A stretch of 64,000 nucleotides of DNA from Loktanella sp. D2R18 (lineage in GTDB: Bacteria; Pseudomonadota; Alphaproteobacteria; Rhodobacterales; Rhodobacteraceae). Below, piece by piece: positions 34,996 through 44,720 of the stretch (positions are counted from its first letter, which is position 1; every line of letters starts with the position of its first letter). The position numbers and the translations under genes were made by a program. The notes under the pieces are model-generated. The model ran no database searches and was not told the DNA's origin. It worked only from the letters and a program-made list of their open reading frames with translations. Location of the stretch: NCBI RefSeq assembly GCF_003318235.1, contig NZ_QOCG01000030.1, positions 1 to 64,000 of the forward strand, written 5' to 3'.

Positions 34996-36267
34996 ATGAA
35001 AACCGAAACAGAATTCTCTTTTGCAGCACTGAATAAGCAAGCGCGACGGCACATTCGCGTGTTTCAAATTCACCAGTTTCTCGACCGGTTCGCGATGGGC
35101 CTCACGGTCGCCGTTGTTGCTCTAGCCTTAACCGACAGAGGCATGGGCCTTTTTCAAATCTCGCTGCTTTTCGGGATCTATTCGCTTACAACAATGACGA
35201 TGGAACTCCCGTTTGGTGGTCTCGCCGATAGCATTGGCCGCAAGCCGGTCTTTCTGACAGCGGTCGTAGCGAGCCTGATATCGCTAGCACTTTTTCTTTC
35301 GACGACCGAATTCAACGTTCTGGCGCTTTCATTTGCATTCATTGGTTTTGGACGGGCGCTGCGGTCGGGCACGCTTGATGCGTGGTTTGTCGAAACCTTC
35401 AAAACCGCCGCGCCAAACGTGGATGTGCAACCAGCATTGGCCAAAGCGCAATGGGCCAATGCCGTGGGGTTGGCCATTGGTGCCGTTCTAGGGGGGCTTT
35501 TGCCCGATATTTGGGGCTCGGTCGCGAAAAACCTTGGTTTTAGCATCTATGATGTGTCCTACGCGGCAAGCTTTGCCGTGATGCTATGCGTGTTTGCTTT
35601 TACAAAATTTGCCATCATCGAAAATCCTCCTCCGATGAACGTCGTCGCACTCAGGCAGGGGCTCGTAAACGTTCCGACGGTGATCAAAGACGCAGGCGTT
35701 CTCGCGGTAAGACATCCCACGCTTTCAATCCTGATGCCATCGCTAGCGTTTTTTCTGATGGCGACAAACCCGGTCGAAGTGATCTGGCCAACCCATGCAA
35801 AGCCCATGCTGGATGCGAGTTACGCAAACACTATCATTGGTGTCGTAACTGCGACTTATTTCTTCGCCATCGCTTTCGGCGCATCTCTTTCCCCGCACAT
35901 CAGCAGGCTATTCAAACGGCAGCACGCCCTCACGCTGGCAGCCACGTTTGCTTGTTTGGCAGGTGTTCAGATAGCATTGGCATTGCAAGGCGGTATCGTA
36001 GGCTTTGTGACGATTTTCATCGTGTATTCTGTGATCCTTGGTGTGAGCGAGACACCTGCCAGCAGCATTCTACACCGCTGTGTCGAGGACCGTCAGCGGT
36101 CAACAATGCTGTCGCTGAGATCGTTGATACAACAATTAGGGGCCGTACTGGGGCTAATATTGGCCGGTGCCGTCGCCGAAATATACGCCACACCTGTCGC
36201 ATGGATTATTGGTGCACTGTTTCTTGTTATTGCAGTGGTACTGACCTTGCTGTTGATCAAACGATAG
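34996..36267 (+). CDS. MFS transporter
   Basis: This 423-residue inner-membrane protein has about 12 predicted helices and the major facilitator signature between helices 2 and 3 (GGLADSIGRKPVFL). I chose the ATG at 34996 (MKTETEFSF) because the longer frame from 34867 adds a non-conserved hydrophilic stretch; the ribosome-binding site is weak (GAGAAG, very close), so the start is uncertain. Substrate is unknown; the family includes drug and metabolite exporters. It is the only plus-strand gene among the minus-strand housekeeping genes here and has somewhat different base use, suggesting later arrival. Confidence 0.85.
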   Translation: MKTETEFSFAALNKQARRHIRVFQIHQFLDRFAMGLTVAVVALALTDRGMGLFQISLLFGIYSLTTMTMELPFGGLADSIGRKPVFLTAVVASLISLALFLSTTEFNVLALSFAFIGFGRALRSGTLDAWFVETFKTAAPNVDVQPALAKAQWANAVGLAIGAVLGGLLPDIWGSVAKNLGFSIYDVSYAASFAVMLCVFAFTKFAIIENPPPMNVVALRQGLVNVPTVIKDAGVLAVRHPTLSILMPSLAFFLMATNPVEVIWPTHAKPMLDASYANTIIGVVTATYFFAIAFGASLSPHISRLFKRQHALTLAATFACLAGVQIALALQGGIVGFVTIFIVYSVILGVSETPASSILHRCVEDRQRSTMLSLRSLIQQLGAVLGLILAGAVAEIYATPVAWIIGALFLVIAVVLTLLLIKR

Positions 36268-36322
36268 GGTTTGCAAACCGATAGCTAGGGACCCCGGCAT
36301 CATGCACTTTAGGTAGGCACCA

Positions 36323-36374
36323 GACACTAAAGTGTCGCTGATCGCGCCCTCGCAAGCACATGATCAGCAACACT
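36323..36374. other. Overlapping inverted repeats between convergent MFS and metK genes
   Basis: GACACT-aa-AGTGTC (36323-36336) is a perfect 6-bp palindrome. Its right arm also starts a larger stem: AGTGT-c-GCTGATC (36331-36343) with GATCAGC-a-ACACT (36362-36374), 12 pairs with one mismatch. The two hairpins exclude each other. A TCCTTTT stretch follows on the plus strand, so it may serve as terminator for the MFS gene. Confidence 0.5.
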
Positions 36375-36417
36375 TCCTTTTCGTAATGGCGCCTTTTTTA
36401 TCCAGCACCGCGATGGT

Positions 36418-37599
36418 TTAAACCGCGCGTTTCAGCGCCTCGACCAAATCGGTGCGTTCCCAGCTAAACCCACCGTCCGCGTCCGGGGCCCGGCCAAAGT
36501 GACCGTAAGCTGCCGTGCGTTCAAAGATCGGTTTATTCAGGCTTAGGTGCTGCCGGATTCCGCGCGGTGTCAGGTCCATGACCTGCGCGATGGCGCGTTC
36601 AATTTCTGCAGGTGACACTTCGCCTGTGCCATGGGTATCCGCATAGATCGACAGCGGCTTGGCGACACCAATCGCATACGACAGTTGTATTGTGCAGCGA
36701 TCCGCCATGCCAGAAGCGACCACATTTTTCGCCAAATAGCGCGCGGCATAAGCGGCAGAGCGATCGACTTTGGTCGGGTCTTTACCAGAAAATGCACCGC
36801 CGCCATGTGGGGCCGCACCGCCGTAGGTATCCACGATGATTTTGCGCCCGGTCAGCCCGGCGTCCCCATCAGGGCCACCGATGACAAATTTACCTGTTGG
36901 GTTCACCCACCACTCGGTTTTCGGCGTGATAAAGCCAGCGGGCAGCACCTCGCGGATGTAAGGTTCTACGATTGCACGGATATCATCGCTCGATTGATCT
37001 TCGTCGCGGTGCTGTGTGGACAGCACGATTGATGTGACCTCGACCGGTTTCCCGTCTTCGTAGCGCACGGAAACTTGGCTTTTGGCGTCCGGGCGCAACG
37101 TTGGCTGTTCGCCTGATTTACGTACCTCGGCCAAACGGCGCAGCATCGCATGGGCGTATTGGATCGGCGCAGGCATCAATGCATCGGTTTCGGTTGTCGC
37201 GTAGCCAAACATGATGCCTTGATCACCAGCACCTTCGTCTTTGTCGACGGCGGCATCAACACCCTGGGCGATATGCGCGGATTGTTCATGCAACAGGTTA
37301 GTGATCTTACAGGTGGCGTGGTGGAATTTGTCCTGCTCATAGCCGATGTCTTTGATGCAGGCGCGTGCGATATCTTCGACACGGCCCATATAATCTTTCA
37401 GCTTTGACTGATCTGTCAGCCCAACTTCGCCGCCAATCACGACACGGTTTGTCGTCGCAAATGTTTCGCAAGCAACCCGCGCTTCGGGTTCTTCCGCCAA
37501 AAATGCGTCGAGAATTGCATCTGAAATACGGTCGCACACCTTATCCGGGTGCCCCTCGGAAACGGATTCCGAAGTGAAGGTGTAGTTTTTTCGTGCCAT
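36418..37599 (-). CDS. metK: S-adenosylmethionine synthetase
   Basis: This 393-residue enzyme makes SAM from methionine and ATP. Signatures include [21 protein letters not shown] at the N terminus, the loop [10 protein letters not shown] and the phosphate-binding [15 protein letters not shown]. The ATG at 37599 (MARKNYTF) follows a GGAG that is itself part of the SAM/SAH riboswitch at 37606-37648, so translation is probably shut down when SAM is abundant. It lies downstream of lnt on the same strand. Confidence 0.97.
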   Translation of the reverse strand: MARKNYTFTSESVSEGHPDKVCDRISDAILDAFLAEEPEARVACETFATTNRVVIGGEVGLTDQSKLKDYMGRVEDIARACIKDIGYEQDKFHHATCKITNLLHEQSAHIAQGVDAAVDKDEGAGDQGIMFGYATTETDALMPAPIQYAHAMLRRLAEVRKSGEQPTLRPDAKSQVSVRYEDGKPVEVTSIVLSTQHRDEDQSSDDIRAIVEPYIREVLPAGFITPKTEWWVNPTGKFVIGGPDGDAGLTGRKIIVDTYGGAAPHGGGAFSGKDPTKVDRSAAYAARYLAKNVVASGMADRCTIQLSYAIGVAKPLSIYADTHGTGEVSPAEIERAIAQVMDLTPRGIRQHLSLNKPIFERTAAYGHFGRAPDADGGFSWERTDLVEALKRAV

Positions 37600-37605
37600 G
37601 AGAAG

Positions 37606-37648
37606 TGCTCCATTGAATATATCCGCCACGTCAGGAAGCCGTTGTGGC
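37606..37648 (-). promoter_or_regulatory. SAM/SAH-type riboswitch controlling metK
   Basis: Read on the minus strand the region gives GCCAC, then AACGGCTTCCTGAC, GTGGC, an AT-rich linker, and AATGGAGCA. GCCAC/GTGGC forms the stem, and the GGCTTCC loop can pair with the GGAGC that is also the metK ribosome-binding site, forming the pseudoknot. This matches the small SAM/SAH riboswitch known upstream of metK in Rhodobacterales. A possible promoter with TTGACG at 37690-37685 overlaps the lnt stop. Confidence 0.88.
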
Positions 37649-37686
37649 AGTACTAGCGACGGGTCTATGCCCGCACGATTATGGCG

Positions 37687-39171
37687 TCAATCGCTATCGC
37701 GCTTTTGCGCCAGATAACACCCCAACGTTAACAACATGAGTATGCCAAACAACAGCCAGTCGCTGAAACGGCTGTAAAGGGTTGCTGCCCCTGTTGTTGG
37801 CAGCGCGATATCAAGCGCACCGTCGCTGTTCAACGGCAGTGACGCGATGATCCGCCCAAAAGGATCAATCATCGCGCTCACCCCTGTATTGGCGACCCGC
37901 ACCATCGGCAGACCTTGTTCAATGGCGCGCAACCGCGCCTGCGCAAGGTGCTGGTAGGGGCCAGCGGCCACCCCGAACCACGCGTCATTTGTGATCAAGA
38001 GCAATAGACGCGGACGGTCGCCACCATCGCCGATTTCTTCGGCAAAAATGCCTTCGTAGCAGATCAGCGGAATCGCGTCGCCGATCCCCGGCAGGTTGAT
38101 ACGCGGCGGCGCGGTGCCCGCGGCAAACCCCGCCCCGTCGCTTGTCGCCAGCCCACGAATGCCAAATTGTCCAAGCAAATCACCGCCGGGGATATATTCC
38201 CCAAACGGCACAAGATGGCGTTTGTCATATGTGCTGTGCAGGGTCCCGCCCTGTCCCATCACAACAAGGCTGTTGTGATAATGCAGGTTTTCGTTCCGCC
38301 GCTGAATACCAAACACCAAAGGCGCACCGCGCGCGGCCTCAGCCATCAGCACGAGATCCCCATGCACATAATTCAGCAGGTACGGCACCGCCGTTTCCGG
38401 CCAGACAATCAGATCGGGGCGCGCGCCCTGCCCGGTCATCGTAATCATGCGATTTAAAAACACGTCACGATACGCAGGGTCCCATTTCTGGTCCTGCGGC
38501 GCATTGGGCTGTATCAGCCGCACTATGGGCGCATTTGCATCGGCAGGTTCGAGCGGCGAAGGCACAGCCCAAGCGCCCAATCCAATCAAACCCAATATCA
38601 CCCCCCCACCAGCGATCCACGCTTGCCCAAACAGCGCGTAAACGGCCCATGCCGCGCCAATCGTGAACAGGGTTAATAGGTGCGGACCACCAAAAGCAGC
38701 CAATTGCGCAAGTGGTGTCGGCACCCAAATGTGGCCCAACAACGCCCAAGGAAATCCGGTAAACACATGCGCGCGTGCCAGCTCCGCCCAGACAAGCGCA
38801 AGCGCGATGCCGCCTACCGCGCGCGGCGCAATGCGTGCACCTATATAAGCAAAACCGCCCCAAAAGAGTGCTGCCCCTGCGGCCATAAATGTGATCGCAA
38901 ATGGGGCCATCCAGCCGTGGTTGGCGGCATCGACAAAAAACGGCTCAACTATCCATCGCAGGGATACAGCAAAATAGCCAACCCCAAACGCCCAAACTTG
39001 AAACGCGGCGCTGCGCGGCCTTTGATCCAGCACCAAAAACAGTGCGGCCAGTGCCAAGATGGTCAGAAACCATAAATCTTGTGGGGCTTGGCCAAGCCCG
39101 GCGATTGCCCCACCCAACGCCAAAATGCAAAACCTTGCCCAGCGCGGTAGGCGCGCAAAGCCCAGACTCAC
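37687..39171 (-). CDS. lnt: Apolipoprotein N-acyltransferase
   Basis: This 494-residue inner-membrane enzyme adds the third acyl chain to lipoproteins. About seven membrane helices precede a nitrilase-like domain with the Glu-Lys-Cys triad: VWPETAVPY, YDKRHLVPFGEY and ICYEGIF. I chose the GTG at 39171, directly after the stop of the CorC/TlyC gene and preceded by AGGA at good spacing; a longer frame from 39234 would lie deep in that gene. It supports lipoprotein maturation, including the lipoprotein at 26059-26643. Confidence 0.92.
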   Translation of the reverse strand: MSLGFARLPRWARFCILALGGAIAGLGQAPQDLWFLTILALAALFLVLDQRPRSAAFQVWAFGVGYFAVSLRWIVEPFFVDAANHGWMAPFAITFMAAGAALFWGGFAYIGARIAPRAVGGIALALVWAELARAHVFTGFPWALLGHIWVPTPLAQLAAFGGPHLLTLFTIGAAWAVYALFGQAWIAGGGVILGLIGLGAWAVPSPLEPADANAPIVRLIQPNAPQDQKWDPAYRDVFLNRMITMTGQGARPDLIVWPETAVPYLLNYVHGDLVLMAEAARGAPLVFGIQRRNENLHYHNSLVVMGQGGTLHSTYDKRHLVPFGEYIPGGDLLGQFGIRGLATSDGAGFAAGTAPPRINLPGIGDAIPLICYEGIFAEEIGDGGDRPRLLLLITNDAWFGVAAGPYQHLAQARLRAIEQGLPMVRVANTGVSAMIDPFGRIIASLPLNSDGALDIALPTTGAATLYSRFSDWLLFGILMLLTLGCYLAQKRDSD

Positions 39172-39172
39172 G

Positions 39173-40060
39173 CTAGGTGTCCTGGGCGCTAGGCAAGCGA
39201 ACACGCAAGCGTTTGATCCGGCGCGGGTCCGCATCGACGACTTCGAACTCGGGCCCGTCAGGATGCACGATCACCTCTCCACGCGCGGGCAAATCACCGG
39301 AAAGCATCGTCACAAGACCACCAAGCGTGTCGATTTCTTCTTCGTCGATCTCATCGTGGGCGGTCAGCTTCATGCCGATCTCGGCCTCGAAATCCTCTAG
39401 CTCTGTGCGGGCCTGCGCCATGTAGACACCCGGTTTTTCCATGAACCAGCTTTTTGCCTCGTCGATGTCGTGTTCATCTTCGATGTCGCCGACGACCTGT
39501 TCGATCAGATCTTCGATTGTGACCAGCCCATCCGTGCCGCCGTATTCGTCGATGACAAGCGCCATATGAATACGTTCAGCCTGCATTTTTTGCAGCAGAA
39601 CACCCAATGGCATTGACGGCGGGACAAACAGCAGCGGCCGCGCGGTGTCGCGCAGATCCAATTCAGAGGTCTCCCCGTTGAATCCATGGCGCAGCGCAAA
39701 GTCCTTAAGGTTCACAATGCCGACAGGCGTGTCCAATGTACCATCATAAAGCGGCAATCGCGTCAGCCCGCTATCACGAAACACTTTGACCAAATCATCT
39801 TTGGAAATACCCAAAGGAACGGCGACAATGTCGGTTTTTGGCACGGCAACATCTTCGACCCGCTTGCGCCGCAGGTTGAGCATTCCCAACACAGATTGTG
39901 GTGTCTGGCTGACCTCATTTGGCGCTTCATCGTGCACCTCGGGAATCGCCTGTGGCTGAAAAACATAGCGCAGCCGGGTCCAAAACCCTCGAGCCGTCAC
40001 ATTTTGATCCATATGCGCGCTTTGCGCTGCGATAGATGGACCGTCGTTGGAGTCGCCCAT
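39173..40060 (-). CDS. CBS-domain CorC/TlyC-type transporter-associated protein
   Basis: This 295-residue cytosolic protein has two CBS domains (about residues 75-200, with [21 protein letters not shown] and [21 protein letters not shown]) and a C-terminal CorC_HlyC domain ending [19 protein letters not shown]. Older annotations call it hemolysin; the family is linked to magnesium/cobalt efflux or other ion handling. AAGGAAGAA precedes the ATG. It sits between ybeY and lnt, its usual place in proteobacteria. Confidence 0.93.
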   Translation of the reverse strand: MGDSNDGPSIAAQSAHMDQNVTARGFWTRLRYVFQPQAIPEVHDEAPNEVSQTPQSVLGMLNLRRKRVEDVAVPKTDIVAVPLGISKDDLVKVFRDSGLTRLPLYDGTLDTPVGIVNLKDFALRHGFNGETSELDLRDTARPLLFVPPSMPLGVLLQKMQAERIHMALVIDEYGGTDGLVTIEDLIEQVVGDIEDEHDIDEAKSWFMEKPGVYMAQARTELEDFEAEIGMKLTAHDEIDEEEIDTLGGLVTMLSGDLPARGEVIVHPDGPEFEVVDADPRRIKRLRVRLPSAQDT

Positions 40061-40090
40061 TTCTTCCTTACCTATGCGGGCAAAATCGCC

Positions 40091-40582
40091 CTAATCGTCC
40101 CTATATGGGTCACAAACACCCAGTTTGCCAAGTATCTCGACCTCTAATCGTTCCATCAAGGTGGCGTCTTTGTCACGCTCGTGATCATACCCGAGCAAAT
40201 GCAACGTCCCATGCACAAGTAAATGAAGGGTATGATCCTGCATCGACTTACCCGCCTCTTGCGCCTCGCGGGTGCAGGTTTCAAAGGCAATCGCGATATC
40301 GCCCAGCTCTGCATCCATCGGCAGTTCGGGCGCTTCCGGGGTGTCGCCTTCAACGCCAGCCCCGCGTTCATCCGATGGCCAGCTCAGCACATTGGTCGCG
40401 GTTTCTTTGTCGCGAAAGTCAGCATTCAGCACGGCAATCCGCGCGTCACCACAGGCCAAGAGGCTGATCTCAAACGCATTGGGGTCGTAGCCCAAATGCG
40501 CCAAAGCGGCATCGCTTGCGCGCTCAGCTAGGGCTGCGATGCCATCCCAACGGGGATCTTCGATGATGCAATCAACCGCCAT
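40091..40582 (-). CDS. ybeY: Endoribonuclease YbeY (rRNA maturation)
   Basis: This 163-residue zinc metalloenzyme takes part in 16S rRNA 3'-end processing and ribosome quality control. The H3xH5xH zinc motif is visible as HGTLHLLGYDHERD near residue 125. It starts one base after the stop of the 512-residue EF-hand-loop protein gene and precedes the CorC/TlyC gene by 30 bp. In most relatives phoH lies directly upstream. Confidence 0.95.
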   Translation of the reverse strand: MAVDCIIEDPRWDGIAALAERASDAALAHLGYDPNAFEISLLACGDARIAVLNADFRDKETATNVLSWPSDERGAGVEGDTPEAPELPMDAELGDIAIAFETCTREAQEAGKSMQDHTLHLLVHGTLHLLGYDHERDKDATLMERLEVEILGKLGVCDPYRDD

Positions 40583-40583
40583 T

Positions 40584-42122
40584 TCAAAAAGTAAATACTG
40601 CGCGGATTGGACAGTCGTCTTGGCCGTGCCAAATACCGGTTGTATCGTCTAAGACACACGCATCTGCGATACCACTGGTTGGCATTTCTATTCCTGCATC
40701 CACGATGAAGTTTCTATTTCTCAATACCGGCAGGTCTGCGATTGGCTTCAAGATTCGATAGGTATTCGCATTCTCTACACTCAAGACCCCCAAATCAACC
40801 AATTCAAGCAGCCGCATCGTAGCAGGCAGCTGATTGGCCTCGACCAGCATTGGGTTCGTTAAAATCTGCGCCGGATCGACATAAACCATCCCTGCGCTGT
40901 TGCGCGCTAGCAGTCGCCAGAAATGGCGTGATCTTTCGTGATCAAAAACGCGCGGGGGACGTGGAACAAGTTCGCTTCCAGACCAATCATACGACAGCAT
41001 CGTACGATTGAAATTCTGGTCCGTTATGTCCAACGGTTCAAGATAGTCACTTGCGCTATAACTTGGCACGCTTACATGCGCGACATTCTCTAATCGGACG
41101 ATTTGTTCAACCTGCGTCCGAAGCAAGACTGACGCGCGTGCGCGTTGGTATGCATAGAAATCGGCACGCCATTCCTCATCAAGTGAACTCATAAAAGGCG
41201 GATAAGAGTTTAAAAAGGCAAGACACAGCGGTTCATTCTGGACAGTGACGGCATCAGTCGGCAATCCAGAAACGCCGATCCCTTTGCCATAGCCGATCAT
41301 CTGGCGCACTCTAGATACGTCACCTTCGAACAGCACGATCATATCACTGCGCGCACCAACAACGATAAATAGCGGCGTGGTCCCGTTTTCGATATTCACA
41401 ACCAGCACTGATGCCGGGGAATGATCACCAAATCCTACATTTACCGACGCATTGCTGCTACTGGCAGTCAACACGATCAGCTCGTCCTGTGCGTTTGGCA
41501 TCGGCAGACCGCAGGTCGCCAGTTCACTACGTTGATCTTCGTCCTGAAAAACATCGTAATTCCCGATTTCGTAAAGCGTTTCAAACGCTGCGATATCGTC
41601 ACGGGTCATCACCCCGTCAGCATTCATATCAAGCTGCGATAGGCGCGGGAAATCAATATCCGCGTATAAAACCCGATCACTGACGTCGCCATCAATAGTT
41701 AGCAACTCTGACGCCACGACAGGTTCGTCATCACTCAAATCAAATCTGTCATCCGCAACAACCATGTCTGACACAGCAGTACCAAAATCCAAAGGGAGGT
41801 CACCCAACGCGACACCGCCGTATACGTTTCGATCAAAGGACACCAAGGGTAACTGCGATCCTCGTCGCAACAATGCCAAAGCGATCTCGCGCTCGAAACG
41901 TGGCGCGTCACGCCTATGTCGCGGCCCTTCACTTAAGATTTTTTCAACCTCGATGTTCATTGAGTTGTTACGGCTAAAGCCCTCAAGCAATGATCGATCG
42001 CTGCGAAGGTAACGATAGATTAACTTATCTTCATAAGGGTCTTCCGGTGGTTCCCAAACAGATTCAGCCAATGCCCCACTCGCAGTAAAGAGGCACCAAA
42101 AAAGGATTAGGCTAAATTTCAC
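40584..42122 (-). CDS. Large exported protein with an EF-hand loop, inserted between phoH and ybeY
   Basis: This 512-residue protein has a signal peptide (residues 1-19, cleavage after SGALA) and a long acidic mature part. One canonical EF-hand calcium loop is visible at 165-176 (DMNADGVMTRDD, ligands at 1, 3, 5, 7, 9 and 12). Three cysteines cluster near the C terminus and middle (ATCGLP, DACVLDD, DDCPIR), compatible with disulfides in the periplasm. The GTG start overlaps the phoH stop (GTGA), and ybeY starts 1 bp after its end, so it is embedded in the operon. I do not recognise the overall fold. It is more AT-rich than its neighbours. Confidence 0.78.
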   Translation of the reverse strand: MKFSLILFWCLFTASGALAESVWEPPEDPYEDKLIYRYLRSDRSLLEGFSRNNSMNIEVEKILSEGPRHRRDAPRFEREIALALLRRGSQLPLVSFDRNVYGGVALGDLPLDFGTAVSDMVVADDRFDLSDDEPVVASELLTIDGDVSDRVLYADIDFPRLSQLDMNADGVMTRDDIAAFETLYEIGNYDVFQDEDQRSELATCGLPMPNAQDELIVLTASSSNASVNVGFGDHSPASVLVVNIENGTTPLFIVVGARSDMIVLFEGDVSRVRQMIGYGKGIGVSGLPTDAVTVQNEPLCLAFLNSYPPFMSSLDEEWRADFYAYQRARASVLLRTQVEQIVRLENVAHVSVPSYSASDYLEPLDITDQNFNRTMLSYDWSGSELVPRPPRVFDHERSRHFWRLLARNSAGMVYVDPAQILTNPMLVEANQLPATMRLLELVDLGVLSVENANTYRILKPIADLPVLRNRNFIVDAGIEMPTSGIADACVLDDTTGIWHGQDDCPIRAVFTF

Positions 42123-43132
42123 GATGCCTCATCTGCCTCGTAAGCTTCGATAATCGCGGCGACTAGTGGGTGGCGCACGACATCTTTAGAGGTGAAGTAA
42201 TTAAAGCTGACTTTGGGGATGTGTTTAAGCAGGCGTTCCGCGTCACGTAGCCCTGAATTCACCCCACGCGGCAAATCGATCTGTGTGCGGTCGCCAGTGA
42301 TCACCATGCGTGAACCTTCGCCAAGGCGGGTCAGGAACATCTTCATCTGCATAGTCGTCGCGTTTTGGGCCTCATCCAGCACAACAAAGGCGTTTGACAA
42401 GGTCCGCCCCCGCATAAAGGCCAACGGTGCGATTTCGATCACCTTTTCTTCCATCATTTTCGCGGCTTGTTTCCCCGGCAAAAAATCGTTCAGCGCATCA
42501 TAAAGCGGCTGCATGTATGGATCGACCTTGTCTTTCATATCGCCGGGCAGATAGCCTAGTTTCTCCCCCGCTTCGACAGCAGGGCGCGACAGGATAATCT
42601 TATCGACATGGCCCGAAATCAGCATATTCACGCCAACAGCCACCGCCAGATAAGTTTTCCCCGTCCCAGCCGGACCAATCCCAAACGCAAGCTCTTTGTC
42701 GAACAGTGATTTCACATAGGCTTTTTGCGCGTCGGTGCGCGGTTCAATCAACTTCTTGCGCGTTTTTATCTCAACCCGCGCGTTTTCACCTTTGAACATT
42801 TCGGTTTGCTCAGTTGGCCCTGCGGGACCTCGGATCGTTTCCGGACCCATGCGCAATTCGCGGTCAATATCACCCGGATCTAAACTGCGCCCGGCCTCAA
42901 GGCGCCCATAAAGCGATTTGAGCACCTCTTGTGCGGTTTCGCGCGCGGCTGTGCCGCCCAACACATCAAGCTGGTTGCCGCGTCGCAGGATCTGCACACC
43001 CAAACTGTTTTCTATGGTCGTCAAATTGCGATCAAATTCGCCGCAAAGATCAATCAATAAAAAATTGTCAGGAAATTCTAGCGTAACTTCGGTGACAATA
43101 TCGTCGGTGAGGGTCGGTGCTCCAGTGGCCAA
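42119..43132 (-). CDS. phoH: PhoH family ATPase
   Basis: This protein of about 337 residues is a cytosolic P-loop ATPase, often linked to RNA metabolism next to ybeY. The Walker A GPAGTGKTYLAVAVGV and Walker B FVVLDEAQNAT are clear, with an N-terminal KH-like region. I chose the TTG at 43132 because AAAGGAGAG lies six bases upstream; a longer ATG-started frame from 43201 has no such site. Its stop overlaps the start of the EF-hand-loop protein gene. Confidence 0.93.
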   Translation of the reverse strand: MATGAPTLTDDIVTEVTLEFPDNFLLIDLCGEFDRNLTTIENSLGVQILRRGNQLDVLGGTAARETAQEVLKSLYGRLEAGRSLDPGDIDRELRMGPETIRGPAGPTEQTEMFKGENARVEIKTRKKLIEPRTDAQKAYVKSLFDKELAFGIGPAGTGKTYLAVAVGVNMLISGHVDKIILSRPAVEAGEKLGYLPGDMKDKVDPYMQPLYDALNDFLPGKQAAKMMEEKVIEIAPLAFMRGRTLSNAFVVLDEAQNATTMQMKMFLTRLGEGSRMVITGDRTQIDLPRGVNSGLRDAERLLKHIPKVSFNYFTSKDVVRHPLVAAIIEAYEADEAS

Positions 43133-43300
43133 ATGGCTCTCCTTTGAATCGGTATAAAACCAGCTTGGCAAGGGAATGCTGCGGGTGCAAGAACAGATCA
43201 AAGGTTGTTACGTGAATGACATCAAAAAGGTGGGCCTAAGCGAAAATTTGCACGTATCTGGTAAATTCACCGCAATTTTATATCCGTTAGGATCGCTGAG

Positions 43301-44608
43301 TTAAAGCAGCTCTCCTTTGAGAGAATTAGCTGCATCATCAACAATCTTGACCTTACGCACGGTGCCAATCACATCAAGCGGGGCTTCGGTGAAGACTGCG
43401 TGTAGGTATTCGGATTTACCGATCATTTGTCCGGCTTCACGGCCTGACTTTTCGAACAACACGTTCACTTCGCGGCCAACCATGGACCGTTGGGTCTCTT
43501 GCTGCTGATCGCGCAAGAGCGCCTGCAACCGCTGCAAACGTTCATTCATCACATCTTCAGGCAGTTGCGGTTTTTCGGCGGCAGGGGTTCCAGGACGGGT
43601 CGAATATTTGAACGAATAGGCCTGCCCGTAATGGACATCGCGCACCAACTGCATGGTATCTTCAAAATCTTGATCCGTTTCACCGGGGAAACCGACGATA
43701 AAGTCACCCGACAAAAGCAAATCAGGCCGGGCCGCACGAATGCGTTCGATCAGGCGCAGATAGCCTTCTGCGGTGTGCTTGCGGTTCATGGCCTTAAGAA
43801 TACGATCGGAGCCCGATTGCACCGGAAGATGCAAATATGGCATCAGTTTTTCACAGGTCCCATGCGCATCGATCAACGCATCATCCATGTCGTTGGGGTG
43901 GCTTGTTGTAAAGCGGATTCGTTCCAGCCCGTCGACCTTATCCAGCTCCCAGATCAGGCCTGCTAACCCACCCTCATGCCCGTGATAGGCATTTACGTTT
44001 TGACCCAGCAGCGTGATTTCGCGCACGCCTGCTTCAACCAATTCTTGTGCTTCGCGGATAATCCGGTCAGAGGCACGCGATACTTCGGCGCCGCGCGTAT
44101 AAGGCACCACGCAAAAGGCGCAGAACTTGTCGCAGCCTTCTTGCACCGTCAAAAATGCTGTCGGGCCACGCTTTGCCTTGCTGCGCGCCTTGAGCGTGTC
44201 GAATTTATCGTCGTCGGGAAAATCGGTATCAAGCGCCTTGGCCCCCGTCTGCACCGCATCATCCATCGCTGGCAGACGGTGATAGCTTTGCGGACCGACG
44301 ACCAAGTCAACCATTGGCGCGCGGCGCATAATTTCTTCGCCCTCGGCCTGCGCAACGCAGCCCGCAATCCCGATCTTCAGATTTGGGTTTTCAGCCTTCA
44401 GCGGCTTCATACGTCCCAATTCAGAATAGACCTTTTCCGCCGCTTTTTCGCGGATGTGGCAGGTATTGAGCAGAATCATATCCGCGTCTTCGGGAGTCTT
44501 CGTTTCCACATAGCCCTTGCCGCCCAGCGCTTCGGCCATGCGTTCGCTGTCGTAGACGTTCATCTGACAGCCGTAGGTCTTGATAAATAGCTTTTTGGGC
44601 GCGGACAT
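43301..44608 (-). CDS. miaB: tRNA-2-methylthio-N6-dimethylallyladenosine synthase
   Basis: This 435-residue radical-SAM enzyme adds the methylthio group to i6A37 of tRNA. The N-terminal domain has the three cluster-binding cysteines ([24 protein letters not shown]). The radical-SAM motif is [16 protein letters not shown], and a C-terminal TRAM domain (about 375-435) follows. It heads the miaB-phoH-ybeY-corC-lnt series, separated from phoH by 168 bp, so phoH may have its own promoter. Confidence 0.97.
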   Translation of the reverse strand: MSAPKKLFIKTYGCQMNVYDSERMAEALGGKGYVETKTPEDADMILLNTCHIREKAAEKVYSELGRMKPLKAENPNLKIGIAGCVAQAEGEEIMRRAPMVDLVVGPQSYHRLPAMDDAVQTGAKALDTDFPDDDKFDTLKARSKAKRGPTAFLTVQEGCDKFCAFCVVPYTRGAEVSRASDRIIREAQELVEAGVREITLLGQNVNAYHGHEGGLAGLIWELDKVDGLERIRFTTSHPNDMDDALIDAHGTCEKLMPYLHLPVQSGSDRILKAMNRKHTAEGYLRLIERIRAARPDLLLSGDFIVGFPGETDQDFEDTMQLVRDVHYGQAYSFKYSTRPGTPAAEKPQLPEDVMNERLQRLQALLRDQQQETQRSMVGREVNVLFEKSGREAGQMIGKSEYLHAVFTEAPLDVIGTVRKVKIVDDAANSLKGELL

Positions 44609-44720
44609 GTGCAGGCCTTGGATAGGGGTGGTTTAGACGCGTCATAGCGGCTTGGCCGATTGCTTGCAATGCGGAGCGATTTGGCACAGTTTACCCCGAC
44701 CCTATCCGGACAGGCGATTG

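Noticed and set aside
39173-40060. Hemolysin
   Set aside because: The TlyC/hemolysin label is historical; the CBS plus CorC_HlyC domains indicate ion-transport association, not a toxin.
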